DNA of 64,000 nt from Ailurus styani (lineage: Eukaryota > Chordata > Mammalia > Carnivora > Ailuridae): NCBI GenBank assembly GCA_002007465.1, contig LNAC01000108.1, forward strand, positions 1,706,318 through 1,770,317. The letters are read 5' to 3'. Shown here piece after piece: positions 46,597 through 57,535 of the stretch (its first letter is position 1; every line of letters begins with the position of its first letter). The notes below the pieces were generated by a model. That model was given only the letters and a program-made list of their open reading frames with translations. It was not told the origin of the DNA and did not search any database. A program made the translations under genes and the position numbers.

Positions 46597-46797
46597 TTTT
46601 TTATTTTATTTTATTTTATTTTATTTATTTATTTGACACACAGAGAGATGACAAGTAGGCAGCGAGGCAGGCAGAGAGAGAGGAGACAGACTCCCTGCTA
46701 AGCAGAGAGCCCAATGCCGGGCTCGATTCCAGGACCCTGAGATCATGACCTGAGCCCAAGGCAGAGGCTTTAACCCACTGAGCCACCCAGGCGCCCC
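46597..46797 (-). mobile_element. CAN-SINE
   Basis: atttatttatttgacacaca to gagccacccaggcgcccc. Duplication gaaatgagcatttc. Confidence 0.95.
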
Positions 46798-46799
46798 GA

Positions 46800-47995
46800 A
46801 ATGAGCATTTCCTTTGACACTAACTTGCCATCTTTCCCCCCTCTTTTCAAGTCTGATGTTAAAAAAAAGTCTGATATTGTTCACCTGTTGTGTGAATAAT
46901 CTAAAAGGATTTTCCATTCTCGTTCAAGCTAAAATAAAAGATGAGGCAGACAAAGGTAGTCCTAAACTTGTGACAGAAAAAAGCCATTCAGCAAGACTGA
47001 TCCCCCAAAAACCCGAAACATCCTGAAGACCAACCAGAAAAACAAAATGTATTTTCCATACTCAATTTCTGTAAATTGTTCAGTTACACCTCCACCTCCT
47101 ATCCCTGAATAACTTAGTCCTCTACCCTGGCTTTGCATAATGACACCACTGCCAAAAATCAGCTTCAGATGGAAAGCTCTTTGACCTTGCTGAAGCACAC
47201 ATCAGTTCAGTCCCTTTGGCAGGGTTTAGACTCTAGGTCTTTGGCATCTCATTTGTCTTACTCATTACGCTTTGTCTCTGGCTTCCTAGCAGTTTCTCCG
47301 TCCTCTAAATCAGGTCTCTTTTTCATGGTTGTGGTTATTTCCCCTGTGACCTGGAGCAGTCTAGAGAAGGACTGGGTGAGTACTTTTGATTGTGTGGCCA
47401 GGCGAACCTCTGAGGAGATGGCTTTTGAGCTGAGATCTGAATAACAAAGTCCAAGAGGTAGGGGAGGGGGAAATGTTTGCTGATTACCATTTTCCCTTCC
47501 CAAGCCAGGGCAGCAGCATGAAAGACTCTTCAGCAAAGCAGTGAGGCAGCAATGTGTAGTAGAATAAGCTCTGGAATTTTGGCCTGGTTTGGCTGTTAAC
47601 TAGCTTTGTGGGTTTTGACAGATCCCTTGTTCTTTCTGGTCTTTGATAGACACGTGTTGTAGCACTTCAACTTCTTGCTCCTTGGAAGATGCCCAAACCT
47701 GTAGTAGGGTATAAAGGAGGGTAAATGAGTTGGCTTGATTAAGCGTACCTTGCAGACCAAACTCAGCAAACTTGGCAGGGCAGCTCTGAGGCTCTCTATT
47801 CATTCCTGTGGGGGAGGAAAGAGAAGGAAAAAGACAATTTTGTTTTTTCATGGGAAACCTGAGGAAAGGTTGACCCTTGATGCTAAAGAATAGCTAGAGG
47901 AAAGTGACAGTTCTTCACTTTATAAATTACCTTGGTACTGTGTTTATGGATTGATACACTATATTTTACAGGTTGTATTTGATAATACATTTTGT
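46800..47995. other. Intronic sequence, mostly unique
   Basis: A piece near 47340-47450 (ctctgaggagatggcttttg, agctgagatctgaataac) fits the old repeat of 2945. A MIR-like piece lies at 47565-47640 (agctctggaattttggcctg). No gene. Confidence 0.4.
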
Positions 47996-47999
47996 TTAG

Positions 48000-48166
48000 A
48001 GACTTAGTTATTTGAGAGAGAAGGTGGGTGGGAGAGGGACAGAGGGAGAGGGAGAAAGAATCTCAAGCAGACTGTCCACTGAGCGAGGAGCCCAAGACCC
48101 TGAGATCATGACCTAAGCCAAAATCAAGAGTCGGCTGCTCAAGCGACTGAGCCACCTGGGTGCCTC
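48000..48166 (-). mobile_element. CAN-SINE
   Basis: gacttagttatttgagagag to gagccacctgggtgcctc; abuts the next L1. Confidence 0.92.
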
Positions 48167-48624
48167 ATCCACATCTTTTCTAGCCATTTGTTGATGGACA
48201 GTTGGGTTACCTCCATATGTTGGCTATTGTAAATAATGCTGCAGTAAACATAGGGGTGCACATGTCTTTTTGAATTAGTGTTTTCATATTCTTATAAATA
48301 CCCAGTAGTGGAATTACTGGATCATATGGTAATTCTGTTTTTAATTTTTTGAGGACCCTCCGTATTGTTTTCCACAGTGGCTGCACCAGCTTGCATTCCC
48401 ACCACAGCACACGAGCGTTCCTTTTTCTCCACATCCTCACCAGCCCTTGTTGTTTCTAGTGTTTTTGATTTAGCCATTCTGACAGGTGTGAGGTGATGCC
48501 TCACTGTGGTTTTTGATTTGTATTTCCCTGATGGTGAATGATGTTGAGCATCTTTTCCTTTGTCTGTTGGCCATCTGTATGTCTTTGGAGAAATGGCTGT
48601 TCTATCTTCTGCCCATTTTTTAAT

Positions 48625-48667
<43 letters not shown>

Positions 48668-49060
48668 GAGTTGTACTAGTTCTTTATATATTTTGGATAC
48701 TAACTTCTTATCACATATATTATTTGCAAACATCTTCTCCCATTCAGTAGGTTGTCTTTTTGTTTTATTGTTTCCTTCACTGTGCAGGAACTTTTTATTT
48801 TGATGGAGTCCCAGTGATTTATTTTTGCTTTTGTTTCCCTCACCTTAGGAGGCCTACCTAGAAAAATGTTGCCATTCCCAACATCAGAGAAATTACTGCC
48901 TGTGCTCTCTTCTAGGATTTTTATGGTTTGAGGTCTCACATTTATTAGGTCCTTAATCCATTTTGAGTTTATTGTGTGTGGTATAAGAAAATCATCCAGT
49001 TTCATTCTTTTGCGTGTAGCTGTCAGTTTTCCCAGTCCCATTTGTTGTTTTGTCACACTT
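48167..49060 (-). mobile_element. L1 ORF2 fragment
   Basis: On the - strand reads WIKDLINVRPQTIKILEE, RETKAKINHWDSIKIKS, then [39 protein letters not shown]: the ORF2 C-terminal region in order, with breaks. A (GT)n tract of about 19 units at 48627-48666 interrupts it. Confidence 0.93.
48627..48666. repeat. (GT)n microsatellite
   Basis: Uninterrupted GT repeat within the L1 fragment. Confidence 0.95.
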
Positions 49061-49229
49061 TTTGAATCTTTTTCTTGGAATTAAATATTAAGGATTTGCC
49101 GCATGACTTCATTAAGGCCCAGGGAGTAGGAAATGGTCAGATGTTGCCATATACTCAGTAACCAAGATACCATTGCATAGGGTTTCCTTTCTTAGAATTG
49201 GGAAACCTGTCGCAGGTCTCAATACTTTT

Positions 49230-49424
49230 TTTTTTTTTTAAGATCTTATTTATTTATTTGACAGAGAGAGATCACAAGTAGGCAGAGAGGCAGGCAGAGA
49301 GAGAGGAGGAACCACGTTCTCTGCCGAGCAGAGAGCCCCGATGTGGGGCTCGATCCCAGGACCCTGAGATCGTGACCTGAGCCGAAGGCAGAGGCTTTAA
49401 CCCACTGAGCCACCCAGGCGCCCT
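49230..49424 (-). mobile_element. CAN-SINE, young
   Basis: taagatcttatttatttattt to gagccacccaggcgccc. Perfect 17-base duplication caggtctcaatactttt. Confidence 0.96.
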
Positions 49425-49650
49425 CAGGTCTCAATACTTTTAACAGTTGACTTGTCTGAAAAATTTGTCTGCTTCTTGAAGAAAGACTGTATTCACCAAA
49501 TCATTGGTAGCTCCCCTCACTGTTGTCAGTGTTTTCATTGTGTTCCCAAATCAGGCCTACAGGTCAGATTTTTCATTTGCTGCTGTGGCTTGGACTCTTT
49601 GGGACTGTACTACTTAGAAATCCCTCCTTTAAAAAAAAAAAGCATTTCCC

Positions 49651-49843
49651 CCCCCCAGATTTTATTTATTTATTTATTTATTAGAGAGAGAGAGAGAGAG
49701 AGAGAGCATGAGAGGAGAAGGTCAGAGGGAGAAGCAGACCCCACGCAGAGCTGGGAGCCCGATGCAGGACTCGATTCCGAGCCTCTGGGACCATGACCTG
49801 AGCCGAAGGCAGTCACTTAACCAACTGAGCTACCCAGGCACCC
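49651..49843 (-). mobile_element. CAN-SINE
   Basis: cagattttatttatttattta to gagctacccaggcaccc, with an expanded (GA)n. Confidence 0.93.
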
Positions 49844-49852
49844 TATTATTAT

Positions 49853-49951
49853 TTTTTTAAAAGTCAGCCCCATGCCCAACAGGGAACTCAAACTCACAAA
49901 CCCTGAGATCAAGAGTTGCATCCTGTATTAACTGAGCCAGCCAGGTACACC
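49853..49951 (-). mobile_element. CAN-SINE, old short form, last before the coding exons
   Basis: taaaagtcagccccatgccc to gagccagccaggtacacc. It lies 185 bases upstream of the first coding exon. Confidence 0.88.
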
Positions 49952-50136
49952 CCCCCCAAATTTTTTTTTTAATTTAAGTATGAATAACGTAGAAATCCCT
50001 CTTGGTAAAAGGGCAAAGTGTTTTCAATCGGTCATTTTATCTGCGTGTGTGTTTAAAGTTTCTGAGTGTCCAGAGAAGTTCAAGTTTGTAAAGGTATTCA
50101 TTCCCTCATTTGTTTGAATCTGTTTTCTTACATTAG

Positions 50137-50304
50137 GTGTAATTGAAAAGTGACCTTCTCTTCAGAGATGTCAAAAACAAACAAATCCAAGTCTGGATCT
50201 CGCTCTTCTCGCTCAAGATCTGCATCAAGATCTCGTTCTCGTTCCTTTTCGAAGTCTCGGTCCCGAAGTCGATCTGTCTCTCGTTCGAGGAAGCGCAGGC
50301 TGAG
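50137..50304 (+). CDS. THRAP3: THRAP3 first coding exon (start codon at 50168)
   Basis: The acceptor tcttacattag ends at 50136. After 31 bases of 5' UTR, ATG at 50168 (G at -3) opens the frame. It encodes residues 1-45 and two bases of codon 46. The sequence is almost all RS and SR dipeptides ([17 protein letters not shown]), the start of the arginine/serine-rich domain that in this family directs nuclear-speckle localisation and contacts splicing factors. The donor gtaagg is at 50305, phase 2. An alternative acceptor, cttctcttcag ending at 50165, would leave only AG before the ATG and would not change the protein. Confidence 0.97.
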
Positions 50305-51409
50305 GTAAGGGGATGTGATTGTGTATCAGGATAACCATTACATCGGTCATTGTGGGTCTCTGGAGAGCTTTTGCTGATTCTTTCTGTGAGTGTCAGGTGG
50401 AGCTGGTTGGCAGAGGGTTGGTTGGGCTGTAAGATAGATATTACAGTTCTCTTGAAACGCTGTGAATCCAAATCACCTTTTATTGCCATGCTGTTTGCCT
50501 AATTCCTTTTCTCCTCTGCCAGCATGTACTATTTCTCATCTACTTTGGAAGAAAAAGCATTTTGTTTTTATCTGAGCTGTTTGCTTTAGATCTCTACACC
50601 TGATTGTTTTTTTCCTGGAGTATTTTTGGAGGCTTTGGACCAAAGTTTATATGCATCATCGGCAAAGAAAGGATAGCTAAGAGGATTAATAGTGTGACCA
50701 ACATTGTCAGGAAAGCAGCCTTATTAACTCTTAACATAATTAAACCTTAAAAACTTAATGGGAATAGTTTGCATACACCTGATGTGCCAGTTACTAACAA
50801 GCGGTGTCTGGTAAACAATAGCAAAGCTATCTGGAAGTCACTCTTGGAGACGTTGTTGTGTCTAAGTGTACAAAGAATTCTTTTTAATTTGTTGCCAGGA
50901 TTCTTTAATTCAGTCAGTATTCACATCTTTAGGTGGATTTCCCTATTTCGGTTATGTCTTCGAATAGGATGCTAACCCTCCAGTGCCTTTCCTCTTTTGA
51001 TGTGTTGGGAGTTGGGTTTTTCATACTTTAAAACTGTTTTAATTTTCTTTTGTGAATAGACGAAAACCTTTGAGTATATACAAGTTTCTACATGTGTATG
51101 TCCATGTATTTAACTGCCAAAGGGGAATAATGCGCACGGTTTTGTTCTTTTTGTCGGAATTGCACCAGGCAAGGAGATAATTTCTCAGTCTGCCACTTGG
51201 AATCCCCGACCCCCGTTCTTTATTTCTCATGAGTATCTAGAATTCTTTTGTTAAATGAACTGATTATGAAACTTAAACCAGAGGAAAAATAGTTATTAAG
51301 CTGCATTCTTTATTCCTATAGTCTTGTAGTATTCCTAAAATGTCTTAAAGAGATGGTTGGTGGGATTCTTTTTTTTTTTTCCCCTCCCAGCAAGAACAAG
51401 TTAATTCTT

Positions 51410-51443
51410 CACTTGATCCTAGCCAAAAGGCCAAGAAGCGATG
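51410..51443 (-). pseudogene. U2 snRNA 5'-end retrocopy (about 33 bases)
   Basis: On the - strand ATCGCTTCTTGGCCTTTTGG then CTAGGATCAAGTG match nucleotides 1-33 of U2 snRNA with two changes. A perfect 17-base direct repeat, agaacaagttaattctt, flanks it at 51393-51409 and 51444-51460. This is the signature of L1-mediated retroposition of a 3'-truncated snRNA. No poly(A). Confidence 0.93.
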
Positions 51444-53411
51444 AGAACAAGTTAATTCTTAAGTGGAATCTGTAAGAGACCTCCCTGAAAATTAATTTCA
51501 GACCAGAGGGTGAATAAAAAGTTGGTGTCCATAGATACTAATGATTCTGATATAAGGTAGAATATATGAGTCTCTTCCTGAAACAAAAGAAACACTAGAT
51601 TTTTTATTTTTAAAGATAACATTACATCTTGAGGGTAATGAGTCCTAGGCTTTCCTCTCCTCTTTGTTTTTTGGGCATGCATTTTTTATACCAAATTTAG
51701 TTCAAGCTGTAGGCTAAATAGAGATTGTTGCCCAGTTGTGTGACAGCCCATATAAGTAAAATTCTATCCTACCTTTCACTTCTCTGAAAAAATAAGAGGG
51801 AAACCCGCTAAATATATTTATATCTACCTTACAAAGTTGTTATCAAGATATGGGGCTGAGCAGCAACTTTTAGTAATTCCTGCCTTGCACCCGGTAGATT
51901 TGGGCCATTTAAATTTCAGTTTAGTTCAGTTGGTTCTGAAAGGTAACACTTTAAAACTTAATCGAGTAAATGGAAATTAAGTAATTGGCTTGGAAATAAC
52001 AGGCTAATACAACCAAAACTGAGTGACAAAATTGCACTGACACAAACCAAAGTGAAAAATGCTAACCAGCTCTGAAGTATCTGTGATCACTGGGATTTTG
52101 GGCAGATCTGTCTAGATCTTCTCCTTGTTCTACAGATTATTTGGCATGGTCATTGACTTGGCAAATGAGGGAAAAATATCTTGGGCAATATGTGCTGGGG
52201 TAGGTTTAGAGCCACTTTATGTGCTGTCTTATACTGAGAAGATTGTTATTTTGAAGGAATTTCTCCACTAAACATGGTTTTATACTCGATTCTAGTCTGA
52301 CATCTGTTTTTTAGAAACAGATACATTTGCCACTGGATGTTCAATTTTTATTTCTGGCTTATCTTTTCCATGATTTTTTTTTTCCCTTTTGTTTTCCCTC
52401 CTATAAGGAAAGTATACTATCCACAGAGAGTTTGAGAAACCATGCCTTTAAATTAACTTAACTGCTGAGTTCTACAGAATTGGAGAAATTGATTGTTTCC
52501 TTGTATTTCACAGACTGTATCCTTTTAAGTGACTTCTCATAAATAACTTCATTTGCAATCTGCAGAGGCTCGTGTTCCTGCATCTGTGCAGTGACTGCGG
52601 GTTTTGGATGCAGTATGCCACAGGGCCCTCTAGTAACTGGTGACAGAAGCAGCAGTAGCCTCTGAGGATGGGAACATGAATTAAACCCTCCTTAGTGCTG
52701 GTGGTGCATCACCTCTTTCAAGTATAGCCATTTAATCTGGTCATGTTCAGTTTCATAGCCTGCATCTGCCTCTTCCTTCTTTTCTTATATTGTTACTGTT
52801 TTCGAATGAAAAGTATGGAAGGTAAGTTTTTGTTTTTGTTTTTGATTTTTAATTGTACTTAAATAGCAACCGTTAACCAGTAATATGATGCATTTTTGCC
52901 GGTCACTGTTATTCTTGGGGTAGATAAAGAACCTGAACACCATGGGTAATAAGGAGTAGAAGACCAATTCCACTTTATCTTCTTTAGATTAAATTAAATT
53001 TAAATTTCTTTTTAAAAACACCATTTGTTTAGTTAAGACCTGTCACATTTGCTAAATGGAGTTATTTATAAAACAGGCAAACAAAAGGTATCTGTTCCTA
53101 GTTAGGTCTAATATGGAAAGTTCTGTCGATTAACCAAAGGGTTTTTATCCTACTATGTATGAGAAAAGTATTTTTGAAAAGACTTCTCTAACAATTTTAC
53201 ATATTTTTATGTGACGACTCAGAAGTAGTGGTTAATGTGAACGGTCTGTATCTTAGTTGACAAGGCACATCAGGTATCCAGGGATCCGTGGATTTTTACA
53301 CCCAACAGATAAGTTTTTGGCTTTTTGGTAGAATCGAAGCTTCCTGTCATTGACAAGCCTAGCATTCATAAACACGTAATTTTTACAAAGTTAGGTAACT
53401 GTTGAATCCCT

Positions 53412-53578
53412 ATGGTTCTGGAAATGTTCCTTAGCTCAGTTAGAGTTCCATACTGTTGAACGAAGAAAACACTAGGCTTTAGGTTGGCTCGANATGGTTC
53501 TGGAAATGTTCCTTAGTTAGCTCAGTTAGAGTTCCATACTGTTGAACGAAGAAAACACTAGGCTTTAGGTTGGCTCGA
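53412..53578. repeat. Tandem duplication with an N at the junction
   Basis: 53412-53492 and 53494-53578 are the same sequence (atggttctggaaatgttcc ... ggttggctcga). The second copy has four extra bases, ttag. A single N at 53493 separates them. Most likely two haplotypes or an unmerged contig overlap rather than a real tandem repeat. Confidence 0.92.
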
Positions 53579-54366
53579 AAGAAATGTGGGTGGTGATGCG
53601 GGAAGAGGGCTGATTTTGTAGTTTTCTTAGGTTAACCTGTACTTGGGTGTCTTATGATCAGATGGTGCCCTCTTGTGGCACCCAGGTAGGATCTTGTATT
53701 CAACAACAGAAACTTGACCTGCGTAGTGAGACCATTTCCAGGTCCTCAGTAAAAAAACATTTTTTTGCTGGTCTGATTTCAGTGAATTCTTTTAAGCTTT
53801 GGCAGTTGCATTCTCCAAGTTCCTATTTAAGTGTTCTTTGCTTGGGACTGTGTATTTACAGTCCCAGGTCTTAGTGGACTCTAAGAAAGTAGCCCTGCAC
53901 AGACAGAGAGGGCTGAATGGGATGAGGAATAGAAGGTTATACCAGTGTAGGGGCCGAAGGACCTGCGTAGTCTGCCCCTAAGCCTGCAGACCCGAGCTTG
54001 TGTTCTTCCTGACTTCCAGTGACGTAGGGATCTGTAAGATCCTCTGTGAAACTTGAAGCAACTTGTATACTTTAATTAAAATGGCTTCGTTTACTACATT
54101 AAGAACACTTGATATCTGTTTAAAATGTGCTACGATATTAAGCAATCTCAGTGGCTCATTTGTGAAAGTGATTCTTATCTGTATATTTGTACTTAATGTG
54201 GGCCAGCAGTGGGATTAAATATTTAAGTTTGTTTCTTTGAGAACAAACCTGAAAATAAAATACCTAAGAACAAGGTTTCAAACTGTTAGCTCTTTGTTGG
54301 CAGGTATTTCTTAAATAAAAAGACTTGTGTCAAAAATTCAAATATTTCCCCCATCCCCCTTTTCAG

Positions 54367-55272
54367 TTCTAGGTCTCGTTCCAGATCATACTCTCCAGCT
54401 CATAACAGAGAGAGAAATCACCCGAGAGTGTATCAGAATCGAGATTTCCGAGGTCACAACAGAGGCTATAGAAGGCCCTATTATTTCCGTGGGCGCAACA
54501 GAGGCTTTTATCCGTGGGGCCAGTATAACCGAGGTGGCTATGGAAACTACCGCTCCAATTGGCAGAATTACCGGCAAGCATACAGTCCTCGTCGGGGCCG
54601 GTCCCGTTCCCGGTCCCCAAAGAGAAGGTCCCCTTCACCAAGATCCAGGAGCCATTCTAGAAACTCCGATAAGTCTTCCTCTGACAGGTCAAGGCGCTCC
54701 TCATCCTCTCGTTCTTCCTCCAACCACAGCCGAGTGGAATCTTCTAAGCGCAAGTCTGCGAAGGAGAAAAAGTCCTCTTCCAAGGATAGCCGGCCATCTC
54801 AGGCTGCCGGGGATAACCAAGGAGACGAGGCCAAGGAACAGACGTTCTCTGGAGGCACCTCTCAAGATACAAAAGCATCTGACAGCTCGAAACCATGGCC
54901 AGATGCCACCACGTACAGTGCTGGTTCTACATCTCGGGCCTCTGCAGTTTCTGAGTTGAGCCCCCGGGAGCGAAGCCCTGCTCTCAAAAGCCCACTCCAG
55001 TCGGTGGTGGTGAGGCGGCGCTCACCCCGTCCGAGCCCTGTGCCAAAACCTAGCCCTCCACTTTCCAGCACATCCCAGATGGGCTCAACTCTGCAGAGTG
55101 GTGCTGGGTACCAGGCTGGAACACACCAGGGTCCGTTCGATCATGGCTCTGGGTCCTTGAGTCCATCCAAAAAGAGCCCCGTGGGTAAGAGTCCACCGGC
55201 TACTGGCTCCACGTATGGCTCGTCTCAGAAGGAGGAGGCTGCTGCTCCAGGAGGAGCAGCCTATACAAAGAG
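54367..55272 (+). CDS. THRAP3: THRAP3 large RS exon
   Basis: 906 bases, codons 46 (split) to 348 (split). It begins [18 protein letters not shown] and continues the RS domain. Next comes the aromatic/RG block (residues about 69-115: [19 protein letters not shown]) shared with BCLAF1, then dense RS/SP repeats ([20 protein letters not shown]). A serine/proline-rich stretch with many proline-directed phosphorylation sites follows ([31 protein letters not shown]). The exon ends ACA AAG AG, followed by gcaagt: a GC donor. The next in-phase GT (55277) would shift the frame into a stop, so GC use is the only way to keep the protein. Confidence 0.97.
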
Positions 55273-56821
55273 GCAAGTATCTTGTTTCCCCTCCCTGGTC
55301 GTGTTTTCGTCTCACCAGCTGGCAGTTTAATTGTAATGTGATCTCAGAGGTCTGATTAATGGTAATAAGGTAATCCCTGTTTCCTAAACTTCACATTAGC
55401 AAACTTAAAAACACCACCTGAGGAAACCTTTAGCTTATTAACTCTAGCTTCCCTACCTTCCTGAATTTGTATTGCAGCATAAAGTTGTTTTAGACTGCTC
55501 TGCAATGATGTTTTCACATTTAAAAGTTGCCTTGGATTCTACCAATGTAAGCCAGAGAACAGTAGAGATTTGTGGGTCAGCTATCAAAAAAATATGGTCT
55601 TTGCCAAAATGAGTGGCCATTAGAGTTGTTAGACCCTCTAGGACCCACCATCTTCTGTGACTGATCTGCATCAGCTCATCATGGTGAAGAGCTACACCTC
55701 ATCCCCTCACACCTTCCATTTGAGAGGAGACTGGGCAGAATGGGAAAGCCTAAGTCTTAGTCTGGGAAGCCCTTGTTTTAAAAATCACAAGGTGGGTGTG
55801 TGTCCCAGTAGAAGCCAACCAGGCTGCGTGTTAGGAGAGGACGTGACCGTGCTTCTGTCTTTCTGCTCTGGGGGACATGGTGAGTCGGAACCTGAATCTT
55901 TCTTTGTGTGGTTGGATGAATTGGGATGGCAGAGACATAATAGGGAAGTTGTATTGGGATCAGATTGTCAAGAGGGACTTACTGGGCAGGTGGTTCCACC
56001 CCCTCCCCATTTCCCCCTTCTTATTAGCATATTCTTTGATGTCCTGCTGTCCTTTGATTCTTCTTTGCCATAGTAATGCCACTGTAACTTGATTAGACTT
56101 TCTTCATTAATGGTACACATGAGATGTTCAGCCTGTGTACTTTCCAGCCTTCAGTGACTCTGCTTTAAAGTGTAGGTGTGGTTCCTTGCCAGCACTGGGA
56201 GTCTCATTAGGAGACTCGGGCATGAGCTCTGCTTTTCCATAAGAACGAGTAGGATGGTTTCTGCCCCCTTCCCCCAATTAACTTGTATCTTGTTTTTATT
56301 TGTGTTCACAGTATATTTCATATTTAGATCTTCTAGGTGACTTGAAGCAAACATGAAGTCTCTTTTTGAGACTTGTATTTCCAAATGTGAGTTGTATAAA
56401 AGCAAAACGGTCCAAGGTTGAACATTCTATGTTAACTTTGCTGAAAGCAGATTTTAAGTGACTGAGTGAAGGTTGGATAAGACCTTAATTTTTTTTTTCC
56501 TAGACCACTTACAGGTAAGTAGGTTTTTGTTTTTTAGTATCCTAAAAATTACCTTTGCTGTTTTCTTTTTGGTTGCTCTTGTAAGACACAACTCTGTGGA
56601 CCATGTATTTTTCTCTTAAATGGCATCCAAGTTCATAGATCTGTGAAAGGCCACTTTTCAGAAATTATTAGAAAGTAACCAAGTAGAAAGTCCTTTGGTA
56701 ACACTGGAATCCACACGACATGTTTGTTCAAAGAATCAAAAACACAAGACCAGATGGTGCTGTTTTAGATCAGGTTGCTTAAAGGGCCTCTTTTGTGTCT
56801 CCCTTGTGTTTTTATAACTAG
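55273..56821 (+). other. THRAP3: THRAP3 intron 3, a GC-AG intron
   Basis: Donor AAGAG|gcaagt, acceptor tttttataactag ending at 56821. The acceptor tract is short and purine-interrupted, so both ends look weak. Joining AG to ATACCTAGATGAG gives K-R-Y-L-D-E, continuous with the THRAP3 frame. The intron carries the microexon-like structure at 56504-56514. Confidence 0.93.
56504..56514 (+). other. Candidate 11-base poison microexon or recursive splice site
   Basis: A run of ten T then cctag (ending 56503) is followed by 11 bases, accacttacag, and a perfect donor gtaagt at 56515. Included between the flanking exons it would read AGA CCA CTT ACA GAT ACC TAG, a stop within seven codons. Alternatively, cttacag|gtaagt could act as a ratchet point. 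Sequence pattern only. Confidence 0.4.
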
Positions 56822-57535
56822 ATACCTAGATGAGCAGAAGACAGAGAATGGAAAAGATAAGGAACAGAAACAAACAAATACCGATAAAGAGAAAATGAAA
56901 GATAAAGGGAGCTTTTCTGATACGGGCTTGGGTGATGCAAAAATGAAATCTGATCCGTTTGCTCCCAAAACTGATACTGAGAAGTCTTTTCGGGGTAGCC
57001 AGTCTCCCAAAAGGTATAAACTTCGAGATGACTTTGAGAAGAAGATGGCTGACTTCCATAAGGAAGACATGGATGATCAAGATAAGGACAAAGCTAAGGG
57101 AAGGAAGGAATCGGAGTTTGATGATGAACCCAAATTTATGTCGAAAGCCCTAGCAGGGGCAAACAAAAACCAGGAGGAGGAGAAGTCAGGCAAATGGGAG
57201 GGCCTGGTGTACGCACCTCCAGGGAAGGAAAAGCAGAGGAAAACAGAGGAGCTGGAGGAGGAATCTTTCTCAGAGAGATCCAAGAAGGAGGATCGGGGAG
57301 GGCCCAAGAGAACCGAAAGTGGGCACAGGGGGTTTGTGCCTGAAAAGAATTTCCGAGTGACCGCTTACAAAGCAGTCCAGGAGAAAAGCTCATCACCTCC
57401 CCCGAGAAAGACCTCTGAGAGCCGAGAGAAGCTAGGAGCCAAAGGAGACTTTTCCACGGGGAAGTCTTCCTTTTCCATTACTCGAGAGGCCCAGGTCAAT
57501 GTCCGGATGGACTCTTTTGATGAGGACCTTGCAAG
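56822..57535 (+). CDS. THRAP3: THRAP3 central charged exon
   Basis: 714 bases, residues 348-586. It is highly charged and lysine/glutamate-rich ([35 protein letters not shown]). The conserved pieces [37 protein letters not shown] and [19 protein letters not shown] are present. The end, [20 protein letters not shown], enters the region most conserved with BCLAF1. Donor gtgaga at 57536, phase 2. Relative to human as remembered, small insertions lie around SKALAGANK and [10 protein letters not shown]. Confidence 0.97.

Larger units (their letters stand above)
746..50136 (+). other. THRAP3: THRAP3 intron 1 (49.4 kb)
   Basis: Runs from the gtgagt donor at 746 to the tcttacattag acceptor at 50136. 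No other protein-coding gene is visible on either strand. It is filled with CAN-SINEs, L1, MIR, L2 and DNA-transposon relics listed separately. Repeat-poor stretches that might hold regulatory DNA are 746-1600, 3915-5050, 23195-25230, 37980-39530 and 41575-44370. Confidence 0.85.
50305..54366 (+). other. THRAP3: THRAP3 intron 2 (SINE-free)
   Basis: Donor gtaagg, acceptor ccccttttcag. Contains no CAN-SINE or L1, only a tiny U2 retrocopy (51410-51443) and an 81/85-base tandem duplication with an N (53412-53578). The rest is unique-looking. Confidence 0.85.

Noticed and set aside
54327..54959. Second open frame overlapping the RS exon on the + strand, and others on the - strand
   Set aside because: Shadow frames produced by the biased codons of the RS domain; the THRAP3 frame explains the region.
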